Below are positions 55,731 through 64,000 of a DNA stretch of 64,000 nucleotides, piece by piece (the first letter of the stretch is position 1; each line of letters starts with the position of its first letter). The position numbers and the translations under genes were made by a program. The notes below the pieces were generated by a model. It was not told the origin of the DNA, ran no database searches, and worked only from the letters and a program-made list of their open reading frames with translations. Source of the stretch: Rhizobium esperanzae (GTDB lineage: Bacteria > Pseudomonadota > Alphaproteobacteria > Rhizobiales > Rhizobiaceae); assembly GCF_002204185.1 (NCBI RefSeq), contig NZ_MXPU01000006.1, positions 186,001-250,000 on the forward strand, written 5' to 3'.

Positions 55731-56999
55731 ATGGCTTATCGTTTCGTCCACACTGCCGATCTCCATCTCGACTCTCCGCTTCGGTCGCTGGCGCTTCGCA
55801 ACGCCGAGCTGGCCGATCTCGTAAGTGACGCCAGCCGGCAGGCGCTGATCGCGATCGTCGACCTTTGCCTCGAAGAGCAGGTCGATGCGCTGGTCATCGC
55901 CGGCGATCTCTATGACGGCGAACAGACGTCGATGAAGACGGCGCGCTTCCTGGCAAGCCAGCTGGAACGGCTGCACCGGGCGGAGATCTGCGTCTTCAAG
56001 ATCCGCGGCAATCACGATGCGATGTCGAAGATCGCCAGGGAGCTGGTGATGCCCGATACGGTAAAGGTATTCGGCGGCCACGCCGAGACCGTGGAAGCGA
56101 CGAAGGGCAGCCTTTCGATCGCCATCCACGGCCTGAGCTTCGCCAAGCCGCAAGCGCCGGACCCGCTTCTGCCGAAATTCAAGCCACCGGTAGCGGATGC
56201 CGTCAATATCGGCATCATGCATACGAGCCTCGCCGGATCGGCCGGACATGATGTCTATGCGCCCTGCAGCGTGCTCGACCTGCATGCCTCGGGTTTCGAT
56301 TACTGGGCGCTCGGCCATCTCCACCAGCGCAGCCATTATCCCGGCACGGCGACGGTCATCATGCCCGGCATGCCGCAGGGCCGCGACATCAATGAAGCGG
56401 GGGTCAAGACCGTGTCGCTGGTGACCGTGGCGGACGACCGGACCGTGACGGTCGAGGAGCGGCGCACCAGCATTGCGCAGTTCGAGCGCGTCAATGTCGA
56501 CCTCACGGATGTCGATGATTGGCGTGAGGCGGCCATGATGGTCGAGACGGCGCTGATGGCGCAGCGCGACCGCACGGCTTCGCCGCATCTTGTCGCACGC
56601 CTCAGGCTTTCCGGCCGCACGCCGCTCTCCTGGCAGCTGCGGCGCGATGTTGACCTCATGCAGGCGGAAGCCGAGCGGCGCGGTGGCCTGATCGGCCGCA
56701 CCTGGATCGAGAAGCTGGAATTGGCAGTCGAGGTGCCGTCGACGCTGGCAGGCGAATCCGCCGCCGATCCCATCGTCGAACTCGGCGCGCTGATGCGCGA
56801 GGAGGTCATCGCGCACACTGGGTTTCGCAATGAAGTCAGGGAGATGGTTCGGGACCTGCTCGCCGACCTGCCGCCCGAGAGCCGGGCGTTCGCCGGGCAT
56901 GATGAGGCCGGTTTCGAACGCTTCATCGACAGTCTTCTCGCCGACGGCGCCGAAGATATCGCCGCCCGGATGCAGGCTGCGGACCGGGGGGAAAGCTGA
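55731..56999 (+). CDS. SbcD/YhaO-like DNA nuclease subunit
   Basis: A 422-residue metallophosphoesterase of the SbcD/Mre11 group, closest in layout to Bacillus YhaO. Metal-site motifs are FVHTADLHLD (5-14), VIAGDLYDG, KIRGNHDAMS, NIGIMHTS and WALGHLHQR. The C-terminal 150 residues are a capping region that would bind the partner ATPase. The ribosome site is weak; the Met is chosen because the conserved start of the domain follows at once. Its stop overlaps the ATPase start in TGATG. Probably a double-strand-break end-processing nuclease. Confidence 0.87.
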   Translation: MAYRFVHTADLHLDSPLRSLALRNAELADLVSDASRQALIAIVDLCLEEQVDALVIAGDLYDGEQTSMKTARFLASQLERLHRAEICVFKIRGNHDAMSKIARELVMPDTVKVFGGHAETVEATKGSLSIAIHGLSFAKPQAPDPLLPKFKPPVADAVNIGIMHTSLAGSAGHDVYAPCSVLDLHASGFDYWALGHLHQRSHYPGTATVIMPGMPQGRDINEAGVKTVSLVTVADDRTVTVEERRTSIAQFERVNVDLTDVDDWREAAMMVETALMAQRDRTASPHLVARLRLSGRTPLSWQLRRDVDLMQAEAERRGGLIGRTWIEKLELAVEVPSTLAGESAADPIVELGALMREEVIAHTGFRNEVREMVRDLLADLPPESRAFAGHDEAGFERFIDSLLADGAEDIAARMQAADRGES

Positions 57000-59900
57000 T
57001 GCGCCTGCGCCGTCTCGATCTCGTCCGCTATGGCAAGTTCACCGACCACTCGATCGACTTCGGCGCGGTCCGACCGGGTTCGCCCGATCTGCATATCGTC
57101 TATGGCCTCAACGAAGCGGGCAAGTCGACCACCTTCGCCGCCTATCTCGATCTGCTCTACGGCATAGGCGAGCGCAGCGGCTACAATTTCCTGCACCCCT
57201 ACAACACGATGAAGGTCGGTGCGCGGCTGGAATTCGGTGGCGCGGAGCACGAGCTGGCGCGGCTCAAATTGCGGACCGGCAGCCTCGTCGATGATCGGGG
57301 ACAGGCTGTGAACGAGGCGCTGCTCGCGGGCGCGCTCGGCGGCGTCGGCCGCGAGGCCTATCGCACTATGTTCTCGCTCGACGACCAGTCGCTCAAGGAA
57401 GGCGGCAACGCCATCCTCCAAAGCAAGGGCGAGCTCGGCGAGCTGCTGTTCTCGGCAAGCTCGGGTCTTGCCGGCCTGAGCCGTTCGCTGGTGACGGCCG
57501 TCGATGAAGCCAATGGGATCTACAGGAAGCGGTCGTCGAGCACGAAGCTCGCGGAACTCAAACGCTCGCTCGAAGCGCTGAAGGCCGAGCGCAATGCCAT
57601 CGACACGCTGGCCTCGGCCTATGCGGGCCTGAAATCGACCCATGAGCAGGCCGAGCGCGCCTATAGCACGACCACACGGGAACTGGTCGAGACCAAGTCG
57701 CGGCATCAGGAGCTGACGCGCCTTCTCGGCGCCTTGCCTGCGGCGCTGGAGCTCCGGCGGCTGATCGTAGATATAGCCGGCATGGCCGATCTGCCGCGGC
57801 CGCCCTCCGAATGGTATGCGCTCCTGCCGCAGCTTTCCCGCGACGAGACGCGGCTGCAGGCGCTTGTCGAGGCCGCCGACCGCACGCTCCGCCAGCTTGC
57901 CGATCAGATCGAGGCGATCACCATCGACGAAAAGGGGCTGGCAGTCGCTGCGCATATGGACCTGCTGGATCAGGGGCGGGCGCGCTGTCTCGCGGCGGAG
58001 AGCGATCTGCCGAAACGCCGGTTAGCGCTTGCCGAACAGGAAGGCATGTTGGTTCGATTGCTGGCCGATCTCGAACAACCCGGCCATACGGCGCCCGAGG
58101 CACTGCTGCTGCCCGCTTCGCTGATCGGCGTCGTCCGCGATCTCATCGAACGGCGCTCCGGCGTCGAGGCCAAACTGGCCGCGGCGGGCCGCGAACTGGT
58201 GCGAGCACAAGAGAATCTCGAAAGGCTGAACAAGGAAGGCGGCTCGCAAGATGCGGCCGGCCACCTCGATCCCACGCGTCTCGGCCGCATCGAGATCGCC
58301 TTGAACCGGCTGACGGGGTCTGATCTCTCGATGCGGCTGACCATGGAGGAACGCACACTTGTCCAGGCGAAGCGAATACAGGAGAAGCAATTCGCACAGC
58401 TTGCACCTTGGACCGGTGATGCCGTCGCCCTAGAACGCACGGCTGCGGCTGAGCCTCGGCAGATCGAGGTTTGGCGCGGCCAGGCGACCTCTATCGACAA
58501 GCGGATCGAGGATCATCAGGCACGGCTGCGGGATCTCGGTACGGAACAGGCGCTGACCAAAGCCCGGATCTTGGCCGTCGCCACTGGCGGTTCGATAGAC
58601 GATGGGCAAGCCGCGCGGCTGCGCGATGAACGCGATGCCGCCTGGCAGGTGCATCTCGCCAATCTGAATGCCGCCACAGCTCAGACATTCGAGGAGCGGA
58701 TGCGACAAGACGACATGTTGTCCGCGGGCCGGCTGTCCCGCGCTCAGGAACTGGCCGAACTGCGCCAACTCCGCCAGACGGAAGCGGCAACGACAGCGGC
58801 GATCGAACGGCAAAGGGAACTGCTTGCCGAAGCGCGCGCCGAACATGAGGCGCTCTGCGAGCGCCTCGGCGGTCTGCTGCCGGGTGCAATTGAATATGGT
58901 GCCGAAGCCGCGGCGCGCATTGCCGCACTCGAGACATGGAGCGCCAAGCGAGCCGCGGCGCTTTCCGCCTGGGACGATCTGCAACGGGCCGAAGACGCGG
59001 TGGACGCGCTTCGCCTCGAACTGGAGGGGCACGTCGCGACGCTTGCGGCGAGCCTTGCGGATGCCGGTCATGATGGCGTCGACCAATTATCGGTCGCCGA
59101 GCTGATGCAGACTGCGAACAATATGCTTGCCACCGGGAAAGCGGAACAGGCGGCGCGGCAGGCGCATGAGAAGGCGCTCGACGATCTCAATCGCGATTTC
59201 AGGGAACGCGAGCGCGACCGGCAGGAGGCGGAAGCCGCCATGGCGGCCTGGGAGCGGGAATGGGCGGAGGCGCTGTCGCGAACTTGGTTTGCCGACAAGG
59301 CCGGTTCGATGGCCGCCGTCCGCGCAATGCTGAATGCGCTCGCTACACTGCCCTCCATCCTGAAGGAGAGGGATGACCTCGCAAGTCGTGTTGCCGCGAT
59401 GGAGCGCGACCAGCAGCAATTCCGCGAGCATATTGCCGGTCTTCTTATAGACTGCGGCCTCAGCCAGCCGGCGGTGGATACGCTCGCCTCCGCAAACGCG
59501 CTCGTGGAACGTCATGAGGCGGCGCGGCATGCGGCGCAGCTTCGGGCAGACCGGCAGGCAGATCTCGAAAAGCAATTGGAAAAAAGGCGTGCGCTGGAGG
59601 AGGAACTGGCCGTTCACAATGCCCGCAAGGACGAGTTGACCGGCTATTTCGCCGCAGACTCGCTTGCTTCGGTCGAAGCATTCCTGAACCAGTCCCGAGA
59701 GCGGGACCGGCTGGAAGAGCGGGCGGCCACCTTACGCCACCAGATCACCGGGGCATTGCGTGCTGCGAGTTTTTCCGAGGCGGAACAGCGCCTCGACGGT
59801 GTCGACGCCGCTGCGGTCGAGCGCGACGCCATGGAGCTTGGTGCCCGGATCGAGGATCTTACCGAGCGTGCGAAGCTTCTCTATTCCGACGTTTCGCTGG

Positions 59901-60472
59901 CGCGGCAGAAGCTCGAGGCCGTCGGCGGAGACGACGCCGTGGCCCGGATCGAGGCCAAGCGCCGAACCATTTTCCTTGAAATCGAGGAACTGGCCGTGCG
60001 GCACCTGACGCTGCGCGCCGGCACGCTCGCGGCCGAACAGGCGCTGCATATCTATCGGGAAAAACATCGCAGTTCGATGATGAACCGCGCGTCGGAGGCC
60101 TTTCGCCTGATCACAGGCGGCAATTATTCCGGCCTGACGACCCAGCCCGACCGGGACAAGGAGATATTGATCGGCGTGTCGCGCGACGGTGGTTCGAAGC
60201 TTGCTGATGCGATGTCGACCGGCACTCAGTTCCAGCTCTACCTCGCGCTTCGGCTGGCGGGTTACGAGGAATTCGCAGCGTTTCGCCGGCCCGTACCCTT
60301 CGTCGCCGACGACATCATGGAGAGCTTCGACAATCCCCGCTCCGAAGAGGTTTTCCGCCTGCTCGGCGAAATGGCAAAGGTCGGACAGGTTATCTACCTA
60401 ACCCACCATTGGCATCTCTGCGAGATCGCGCGAGACGTTGTTCCGAACGTGACCATACATCAACTGCCGTGA
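56999..60472 (+). CDS. YhaN-like SMC/Rad50-type ATPase
   Basis: A 1157-residue AAA/SMC-like ATPase. Walker A is YGLNEAGKSTTFAAY (about residues 36-50). A very long Glu/Ala/Arg-rich coiled-coil region follows (about 170-1000), containing no obvious CxxC zinc hook. The C-terminal half-site has Walker B FVADDIMESFDN and the switch His region VIYLTHHWHL. It resembles YhaN, partner of YhaO. It is translationally coupled to the nuclease gene. The pair would form an Mre11-Rad50-like complex, distinct from standard SbcCD. Confidence 0.87.
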   Translation: MRLRRLDLVRYGKFTDHSIDFGAVRPGSPDLHIVYGLNEAGKSTTFAAYLDLLYGIGERSGYNFLHPYNTMKVGARLEFGGAEHELARLKLRTGSLVDDRGQAVNEALLAGALGGVGREAYRTMFSLDDQSLKEGGNAILQSKGELGELLFSASSGLAGLSRSLVTAVDEANGIYRKRSSSTKLAELKRSLEALKAERNAIDTLASAYAGLKSTHEQAERAYSTTTRELVETKSRHQELTRLLGALPAALELRRLIVDIAGMADLPRPPSEWYALLPQLSRDETRLQALVEAADRTLRQLADQIEAITIDEKGLAVAAHMDLLDQGRARCLAAESDLPKRRLALAEQEGMLVRLLADLEQPGHTAPEALLLPASLIGVVRDLIERRSGVEAKLAAAGRELVRAQENLERLNKEGGSQDAAGHLDPTRLGRIEIALNRLTGSDLSMRLTMEERTLVQAKRIQEKQFAQLAPWTGDAVALERTAAAEPRQIEVWRGQATSIDKRIEDHQARLRDLGTEQALTKARILAVATGGSIDDGQAARLRDERDAAWQVHLANLNAATAQTFEERMRQDDMLSAGRLSRAQELAELRQLRQTEAATTAAIERQRELLAEARAEHEALCERLGGLLPGAIEYGAEAAARIAALETWSAKRAAALSAWDDLQRAEDAVDALRLELEGHVATLAASLADAGHDGVDQLSVAELMQTANNMLATGKAEQAARQAHEKALDDLNRDFRERERDRQEAEAAMAAWEREWAEALSRTWFADKAGSMAAVRAMLNALATLPSILKERDDLASRVAAMERDQQQFREHIAGLLIDCGLSQPAVDTLASANALVERHEAARHAAQLRADRQADLEKQLEKRRALEEELAVHNARKDELTGYFAADSLASVEAFLNQSRERDRLEERAATLRHQITGALRAASFSEAEQRLDGVDAAAVERDAMELGARIEDLTERAKLLYSDVSLARQKLEAVGGDDAVARIEAKRRTIFLEIEELAVRHLTLRAGTLAAEQALHIYREKHRSSMMNRASEAFRLITGGNYSGLTTQPDRDKEILIGVSRDGGSKLADAMSTGTQFQLYLALRLAGYEEFAAFRRPVPFVADDIMESFDNPRSEEVFRLLGEMAKVGQVIYLTHHWHLCEIARDVVPNVTIHQLP

Positions 60473-60518
60473 CAGGTCGCAAAGAAACGCCGCGCCACTT
60501 CTGGTTTCGGCAGGAAGA

Positions 60519-60941
60519 TCAATCTTGCCACGGATCCAGCACGATAACGCCTGCGCCTTCGAAATCCCGGACATTGCGGGTAACGACGGTCAGGCCGTGA
60601 ACCAGGGCAGTCGCGGCAATCAAGGCATCGGCTTCATTGCGCCGGTCTGGAACATGCAGATGCGCGCAGCGCGTCGCGACCGCATCGTCGATCGGCAGGA
60701 TACGGTCGGCGAATGCCGGTCGAACCTGATTTTCCAGCCACGCACGCAGACGAGCGCCCTGCGCTGCGTCGCGGCGCTGCACGCCGAGTATTCCACGTTC
60801 CAATTCCAGGATCGTCATGGCGGAGATACATAGCCCTGTTGCATCTTGCGCTCCAGCCCATGCGACCACATTGGCATCGGCCTTGCCGTCTCCGACCTTG
60901 CGCAGCTCGGAAACAACATTGGTATCCAGCAGATATTTCAA
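60519..60941 (-). CDS. vapC: VapC-type PIN-domain toxin
   Basis: A 140-residue PIN-domain ribonuclease. The acidic active-site residues are Asp6 in YLLDTNVVSEL, Glu in TILELERGI, Asp in EADALIAATALV and Asp in RNVRDFEGAGV, the full expected set. The start overlaps the antitoxin stop in ATGA. Length and the N-terminal pattern fit the FitB/VapC group. It is likely to cleave tRNA or other RNA when freed from the antitoxin. Confidence 0.92.
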   Translation of the reverse strand: MKYLLDTNVVSELRKVGDGKADANVVAWAGAQDATGLCISAMTILELERGILGVQRRDAAQGARLRAWLENQVRPAFADRILPIDDAVATRCAHLHVPDRRNEADALIAATALVHGLTVVTRNVRDFEGAGVIVLDPWQD

Positions 60942-61192
60942 GATAGATCGACTCCTCGGGGGGCGATCTCAACACGAGACGGGTCGAAGTCGATATCCGA
61001 AAGGCCAGGCATTGAGAGAGCATCGACGAGACTGCGGGGCTTGCCGGTTAGCCGCTCGAATTCGTCATAGGTCATCAACACGTGGGATGGCTTCCCACGA
61101 TCCGTGATGATGACCGGACCATATTGCGCCGCCTTCTTTGCCCTGCTCACGTCGTGATTGAGTTCGCGGCTGGAAAGATGTGTCACGCTCAT
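60938..61192 (-). CDS. Phd/YefM-type antitoxin
   Basis: An 84-residue antitoxin. The N-terminal DNA-binding fold has VTHLSSRELNHDVSRAKKAA and GPVIITDRGKPSHVLMTYDEF, the Phd/YefM signature. The acidic C-terminus (SDIDFDPSRVEIA) would wrap the toxin. GGAGGTGG precedes the ATG; the longer open frame upstream is not used. It is first in a two-gene unit with the toxin. A perfect palindrome just upstream is the probable operator. Confidence 0.9.
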   Translation of the reverse strand: MSVTHLSSRELNHDVSRAKKAAQYGPVIITDRGKPSHVLMTYDEFERLTGKPRSLVDALSMPGLSDIDFDPSRVEIAPRGVDLS

Positions 61193-61206
61193 AATCCACC
61201 TCCGAC

Positions 61207-61222
61207 GTAGGTACTTACCTAC
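61207..61222 (-). promoter_or_regulatory. Palindromic operator of the toxin-antitoxin operon
   Basis: GTAGGTA-CT-TACCTAC, two perfect 7-base arms around two bases, 14 bases before the antitoxin start and beside a TATATG sequence that could be the -10 box. Repression by the antitoxin-toxin complex is expected of this family. Confidence 0.65.
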
Positions 61223-61452
61223 ATATAGCATCCGGAGAATGAAAGGCAAGATCGGCCATAACGCTCCTGAGCGGATCAGCCGACCGTCTCGCGGCAGGAG
61301 ACGTCGGGGCACGATCGCGAAATCGACGCAGGGCTACACGAGCGATGCAGGGATATTGGCTTCCCAGATCATCTCTGATCTAGTCTCGACTCTCAGCCTG
61401 GCAGCCCAGCCGTGGCCTGATGATATATGAAAAAAGCAAGAGCCGTATTCTC

Positions 61453-62367
61453 ATGACCACTCACCGCTTCATTCCGACAACCTTTCACAATGTCATCGGC
61501 TCTCTTCCGCCCGCCTTGCATATCGCTGACGGCGATACTGTCGTCACGGAGACGCTCGACGCCATTGGCTATGACAAGGACGGCATCCGGCGCACATCCG
61601 GTCCCAACCCGATGAACGGCCCGATCTTCGTAGAGGGCGCGGAGCCCGGAGATGCGCTGAAGGTCGAGATCATCAGCATGATTCCGACGAGGGACACTGG
61701 ATTTACGCGCAGCATCGTCGCGGCCAATGTCATCGATCCTGAAACGGTTCGCGACCTGCCGCCGCGCGATATTGCGATATGGGAGATCGACCGCGAAGCA
61801 TTGACGGTCCGATTGTCCGAGCCGGTCTCCGGTCTCGATAATTTCGTTCTGCCTCTTGCGCCGATGATCGGCTGTTTCGGCGTTGCGCCCAGCCTTGGCC
61901 AGGCAATCTCGACGGCGACCAGCGGCGAATATGGCGGCAACATGGATTATCGCCTGTTTGGTCCGGGCACGACCGTACGATTGCCCGTATCGGCGCCGGG
62001 CGCCCTTTTCTTTTTGGGCGACTGCCATGCCGTGCAAGGAGATGGCGAGATCGTCGGCACCGGCGTCGAGACCACCTTCGAAGTGACGGTGCGACTGACG
62101 GTGGAAAAGAAGGCTGGCCTCATCTGGCCGCGCGGCGAAACCGTCGAAGACATCTTCACCATCGGCAATGCCCGGCCGCTCGATCAGGCGCTTCAGCATG
62201 CCACCAGTGAAATGCTGAACTGGCTCGCGTCGGACTACGGCCTGGACAAGACGGCGGCAAGCCATTTGCTGGGTCAGGTGGTGCGTTACGATGTCGGCAA
62301 CGTCTTCGATCCGGCCTATACGATCGCCTGCCGGGTTGCCAAGAAATGGCTGGTTCGCCGATCGTGA
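61453..62367 (+). CDS. Acetamidase/formamidase family protein
   Basis: A 304-residue amidase of the FmdA/AmdA family (unlike amidase-signature enzymes). Features are NPMNGPIFVEGAEPGDALKV (which holds the conserved Gly-Asp of the family), GEYGGNMDYR, and GDCHAVQGDGEIVGTGVE, the conserved His/Gly/Asp/Glu segment. The start at MTTHRFIP fits the family; MIYEKSK 11 codons upstream is possible, and neither has a strong ribosome site. It hydrolyses a short-chain amide. It stands alone and converges with the hydrolase gene. Confidence 0.87.
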   Translation: MTTHRFIPTTFHNVIGSLPPALHIADGDTVVTETLDAIGYDKDGIRRTSGPNPMNGPIFVEGAEPGDALKVEIISMIPTRDTGFTRSIVAANVIDPETVRDLPPRDIAIWEIDREALTVRLSEPVSGLDNFVLPLAPMIGCFGVAPSLGQAISTATSGEYGGNMDYRLFGPGTTVRLPVSAPGALFFLGDCHAVQGDGEIVGTGVETTFEVTVRLTVEKKAGLIWPRGETVEDIFTIGNARPLDQALQHATSEMLNWLASDYGLDKTAASHLLGQVVRYDVGNVFDPAYTIACRVAKKWLVRRS

Positions 62368-62383
62368 CGGACCGGGTTATGGG

Positions 62384-63352
62384 TCAGTCGTAGCGCGACA
62401 GGAAGCCGGAAACCGTCGTAAGGCAAAGCTGCTTTTCCTCGACATGCGGCATGTGGCTGGAATGTTCGAAGAGCACCCACTCGCAGCTGGGCACGCGTTC
62501 GAGATAGGGCCTCACGACCAGCGGCGTCGCCTCGTCGTACCTGCCGGAGATCAGCAGCGTCGGCGCTTCGATGCGGTCGAGCCTGTCTTCGATCGTCCAG
62601 TCCTTAATCGTTCCGATGACGTGGAATTCCGTCGGGCCGTTCATGTTGCGATAGACTGTGTTGTCTTCGTCCATGATCGCGAAGGTGCGTGCGACTTCGG
62701 GCGGCCATGGCGCCACGCGGCAGACATGGCGATCGTAGAACACGCGGGAGGCGACGATATAATCCGGATGGGTGAGGCTTCCCGCCTCTTCATGCTTTAG
62801 CAGCGTGTCCTGGACCTCTTTCGGCAGTTCCAGGCGAAGCCTATTGGCTTCGGTAACCCAGGTGTGCATGTTGGCCGGCGAGTTGGCGATGACAAGCGCC
62901 TTCAGACCTCGCGGCCGGCGCACAGCATGTTCGGCGCCGAGCATGCCGCCCCAGGATTGGCCCAGGAAGGCGTAACGATGCTGGATGCCGAGATGGGCGA
63001 GCAGAGCGTCCAGCTCTTCGAGGAAGAGACCGACCGTCCAAAAGTCCGGGCCCTCGTCGGGAAGGCGGGTGGAATTGCCGTTGCCGAGCTGGTCGTAATG
63101 GATGACTGCGCGGCCATCGAGAGCGGCGATGTCCCCGAAGGAATCGACATAGTCATGAGTGCAGCCGGGTCCTCCGTGAGCAACGACGAGAGGCAACTTG
63201 TCGCTGTCGAGTGAACCGGTGACGCGGTACCAGGTCCGGTAATCGCGAAAGGGCAGATAGGCTTCACTTGTTGCGACTTCGTCCACCGACTTCTCCAATC
63301 CTCCAAGGTATGGGAACCATAACGCGGCGGCGACGGCGACGGCAGCTATCAC
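62384..63352 (-). CDS. Proline iminopeptidase-like alpha/beta hydrolase
   Basis: A 322-residue hydrolase. The N-terminus is a short hydrophobic segment ([16 protein letters not shown]) that may anchor or export it. The oxyanion motif is [14 protein letters not shown], the nucleophile is in GQSWGG, the acid in SGRYDEATP and the His in SSHMPHVEE, as in proline iminopeptidases. It starts at GTG, 3 bases after the stop of the LuxR gene on the same strand. This pip-LuxR neighbourhood is the known layout of plant-associated LuxR solos. It may act on plant signal molecules or peptides. Confidence 0.85.
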   Translation of the reverse strand: MIAAVAVAAALWFPYLGGLEKSVDEVATSEAYLPFRDYRTWYRVTGSLDSDKLPLVVAHGGPGCTHDYVDSFGDIAALDGRAVIHYDQLGNGNSTRLPDEGPDFWTVGLFLEELDALLAHLGIQHRYAFLGQSWGGMLGAEHAVRRPRGLKALVIANSPANMHTWVTEANRLRLELPKEVQDTLLKHEEAGSLTHPDYIVASRVFYDRHVCRVAPWPPEVARTFAIMDEDNTVYRNMNGPTEFHVIGTIKDWTIEDRLDRIEAPTLLISGRYDEATPLVVRPYLERVPSCEWVLFEHSSHMPHVEEKQLCLTTVSGFLSRYD

Positions 63353-63355
63353 AAG

Positions 63356-64000
63356 TTATAGGGTGGGCAGGTCCTGAGTCGGCCGGTCTTCAAGCAGGCG
63401 GTAATGGGTGGCGCGCACCACAGCCTGCGTTCGATTGCGGGCGCCGAGCTTCTTTGCTGCGGCATTGAGATGCATGACCACGGTGGGTACGGAACGGTCG
63501 ATGATGCGGGAGATTTCCTTGGCCGAATAGCCCTCCGCAGAATGGCGCAAACACTCGCGCTCCCGTTCTGTCAGGCGGATGCCGATGCTTTTGGCCTTCC
63601 TGTCGAAAAGTGCATAGGCCGCCTCGTGGAAGACATGCGCGAGCAGGTTGAAGTCGGCAATATAGCGCAGCGCATGTCGTTCGAAATCGCTGTTCCGGCC
63701 GAAACGGATACCGGTGACGGTCGCGTAGTCTCCGCGCGGCATATGCACCGGAACAGTGACGCCGGTCGACATGTCGCGTTCACTCAAATAGCGCATGACC
63801 GGTGCAGTGTCCTCGCTGATAAAACGCCTGATCAGCGTATCGGCGTCGGGATCATAGTTCCAGAAAAACGGTGCGGAGGTGCGCAGCGCCACCTGTTGGA
63901 CCGGATCGATGCGGAAATAACCGCGATCGAACCAATAGTCGTGCATGTCATCGGCGATGTTCCTGAGCTTCAGCAGCGACGGTACCATGATCACGCCATC
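63356..64000 (-). CDS. LuxR-family solo regulator, 5' end outside the window
   Basis: 215 codons are visible and the frame stays open at the right edge (DGVIMVPSLL), so the N-terminus is missing, probably about 25-40 residues. The autoinducer-binding domain has YFRIDPVQQVALRTSAPFFW. Counting back from the Asp-Pro pair (TraR D70/P71), the position of Trp57 is Met and that of Tyr61 is Trp, while Trp85 is kept. This M57/W61 pair marks plant-associated LuxR solos (OryR, PsoR, NesR) that sense plant compounds rather than AHL. The C-terminal LuxR HTH has LTERERECLRHSAEGYSAKE. Confidence 0.9.
   Translation of the reverse strand, partial: DGVIMVPSLLKLRNIADDMHDYWFDRGYFRIDPVQQVALRTSAPFFWNYDPDADTLIRRFISEDTAPVMRYLSERDMSTGVTVPVHMPRGDYATVTGIRFGRNSDFERHALRYIADFNLLAHVFHEAAYALFDRKAKSIGIRLTERERECLRHSAEGYSAKEISRIIDRSVPTVVMHLNAAAKKLGARNRTQAVVRATHYRLLEDRPTQDLPTL

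Noticed and set aside
56336..57955. A 539-codon minus-strand frame across the nuclease and ATPase genes
   Set aside because: It spans the junction of two coupled genes on the other strand and has no domain of its own.

Overview
The window looks like an alphaproteobacterium of the Rhizobium etli / R. leguminosarum group. The evidence is high GC with strong third-position GC bias, a thiCOSGE operon behind a TPP riboswitch (the THI box was first described in R. etli), a RIME-like palindrome, a plant-type LuxR solo beside an iminopeptidase-like hydrolase, and many EcfG/RpoE2-type promoters (GGAAC-N16/17-nGTT). R. etli thiCOGE is known to lie on a plasmid, so an extrachromosomal replicon is possible, but nothing here proves it.

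Layout. (1) 1-11.6 kb: a catabolic island. A leftward set (DapA-family aldolase, BNR-repeat protein, iron alcohol dehydrogenase, PdxA-family dehydrogenase) diverges from a rightward dipeptide-type ABC transporter, a DUF1537 acid-sugar kinase and a FadR-type GntR regulator. The kinase plus PdxA pairing points to a threonate- or erythronate-like acid. (2) 11.7-26.4 kb: a stress block. It holds a pyruvate oxidase pseudogene with two Trp-to-stop changes, DUF2934 and DUF4142 proteins, a PIMT-erythromycin esterase fusion, a KimA-like transporter, small unknown proteins, an alcohol dehydrogenase/SDR pair, a nucleotidyltransferase/phosphoesterase pair and two sugar-type dehydrogenases. Nearly every transcription unit here has a GGAAC-N16/17-nGTT promoter, and divergent gaps carry two back to back.

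(3) 26.6-36 kb: a tightly coupled eight-gene glycan operon. It encodes three nucleotide-sugar SDR enzymes, one fused to a clan GH-A glycosidase-like domain, one GT4 and three CgeB-like glycosyltransferases, and a methyltransferase. A stress-type promoter sits in front of it. (4) 36-46.9 kb: respiration. A diheme cytochrome c and a REC-CRP fusion regulator face a leftward operon of a YdeP-like molybdoenzyme, cytochrome c, caa3 oxidase subunits II, I and III, CtaG and cytochrome c, again with a GGAAC promoter. (5) 46.9-50.5 kb: a YdiJ-like FAD/Fe-S dehydrogenase and a possibly decayed neighbour. (6) 50.8-55.4 kb: thiCOSGE with its riboswitch.

(7) 55.7-64 kb: a YhaO/YhaN-like nuclease-ATPase pair, a VapBC-type toxin-antitoxin with a palindromic operator, an acetamidase/formamidase, and an iminopeptidase-like hydrolase beside a LuxR solo cut by the window edge. 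The strongest candidates for an undescribed system are the glycan operon with its glycosidase-epimerase fusion and the dense stress-promoter block that leads into it.
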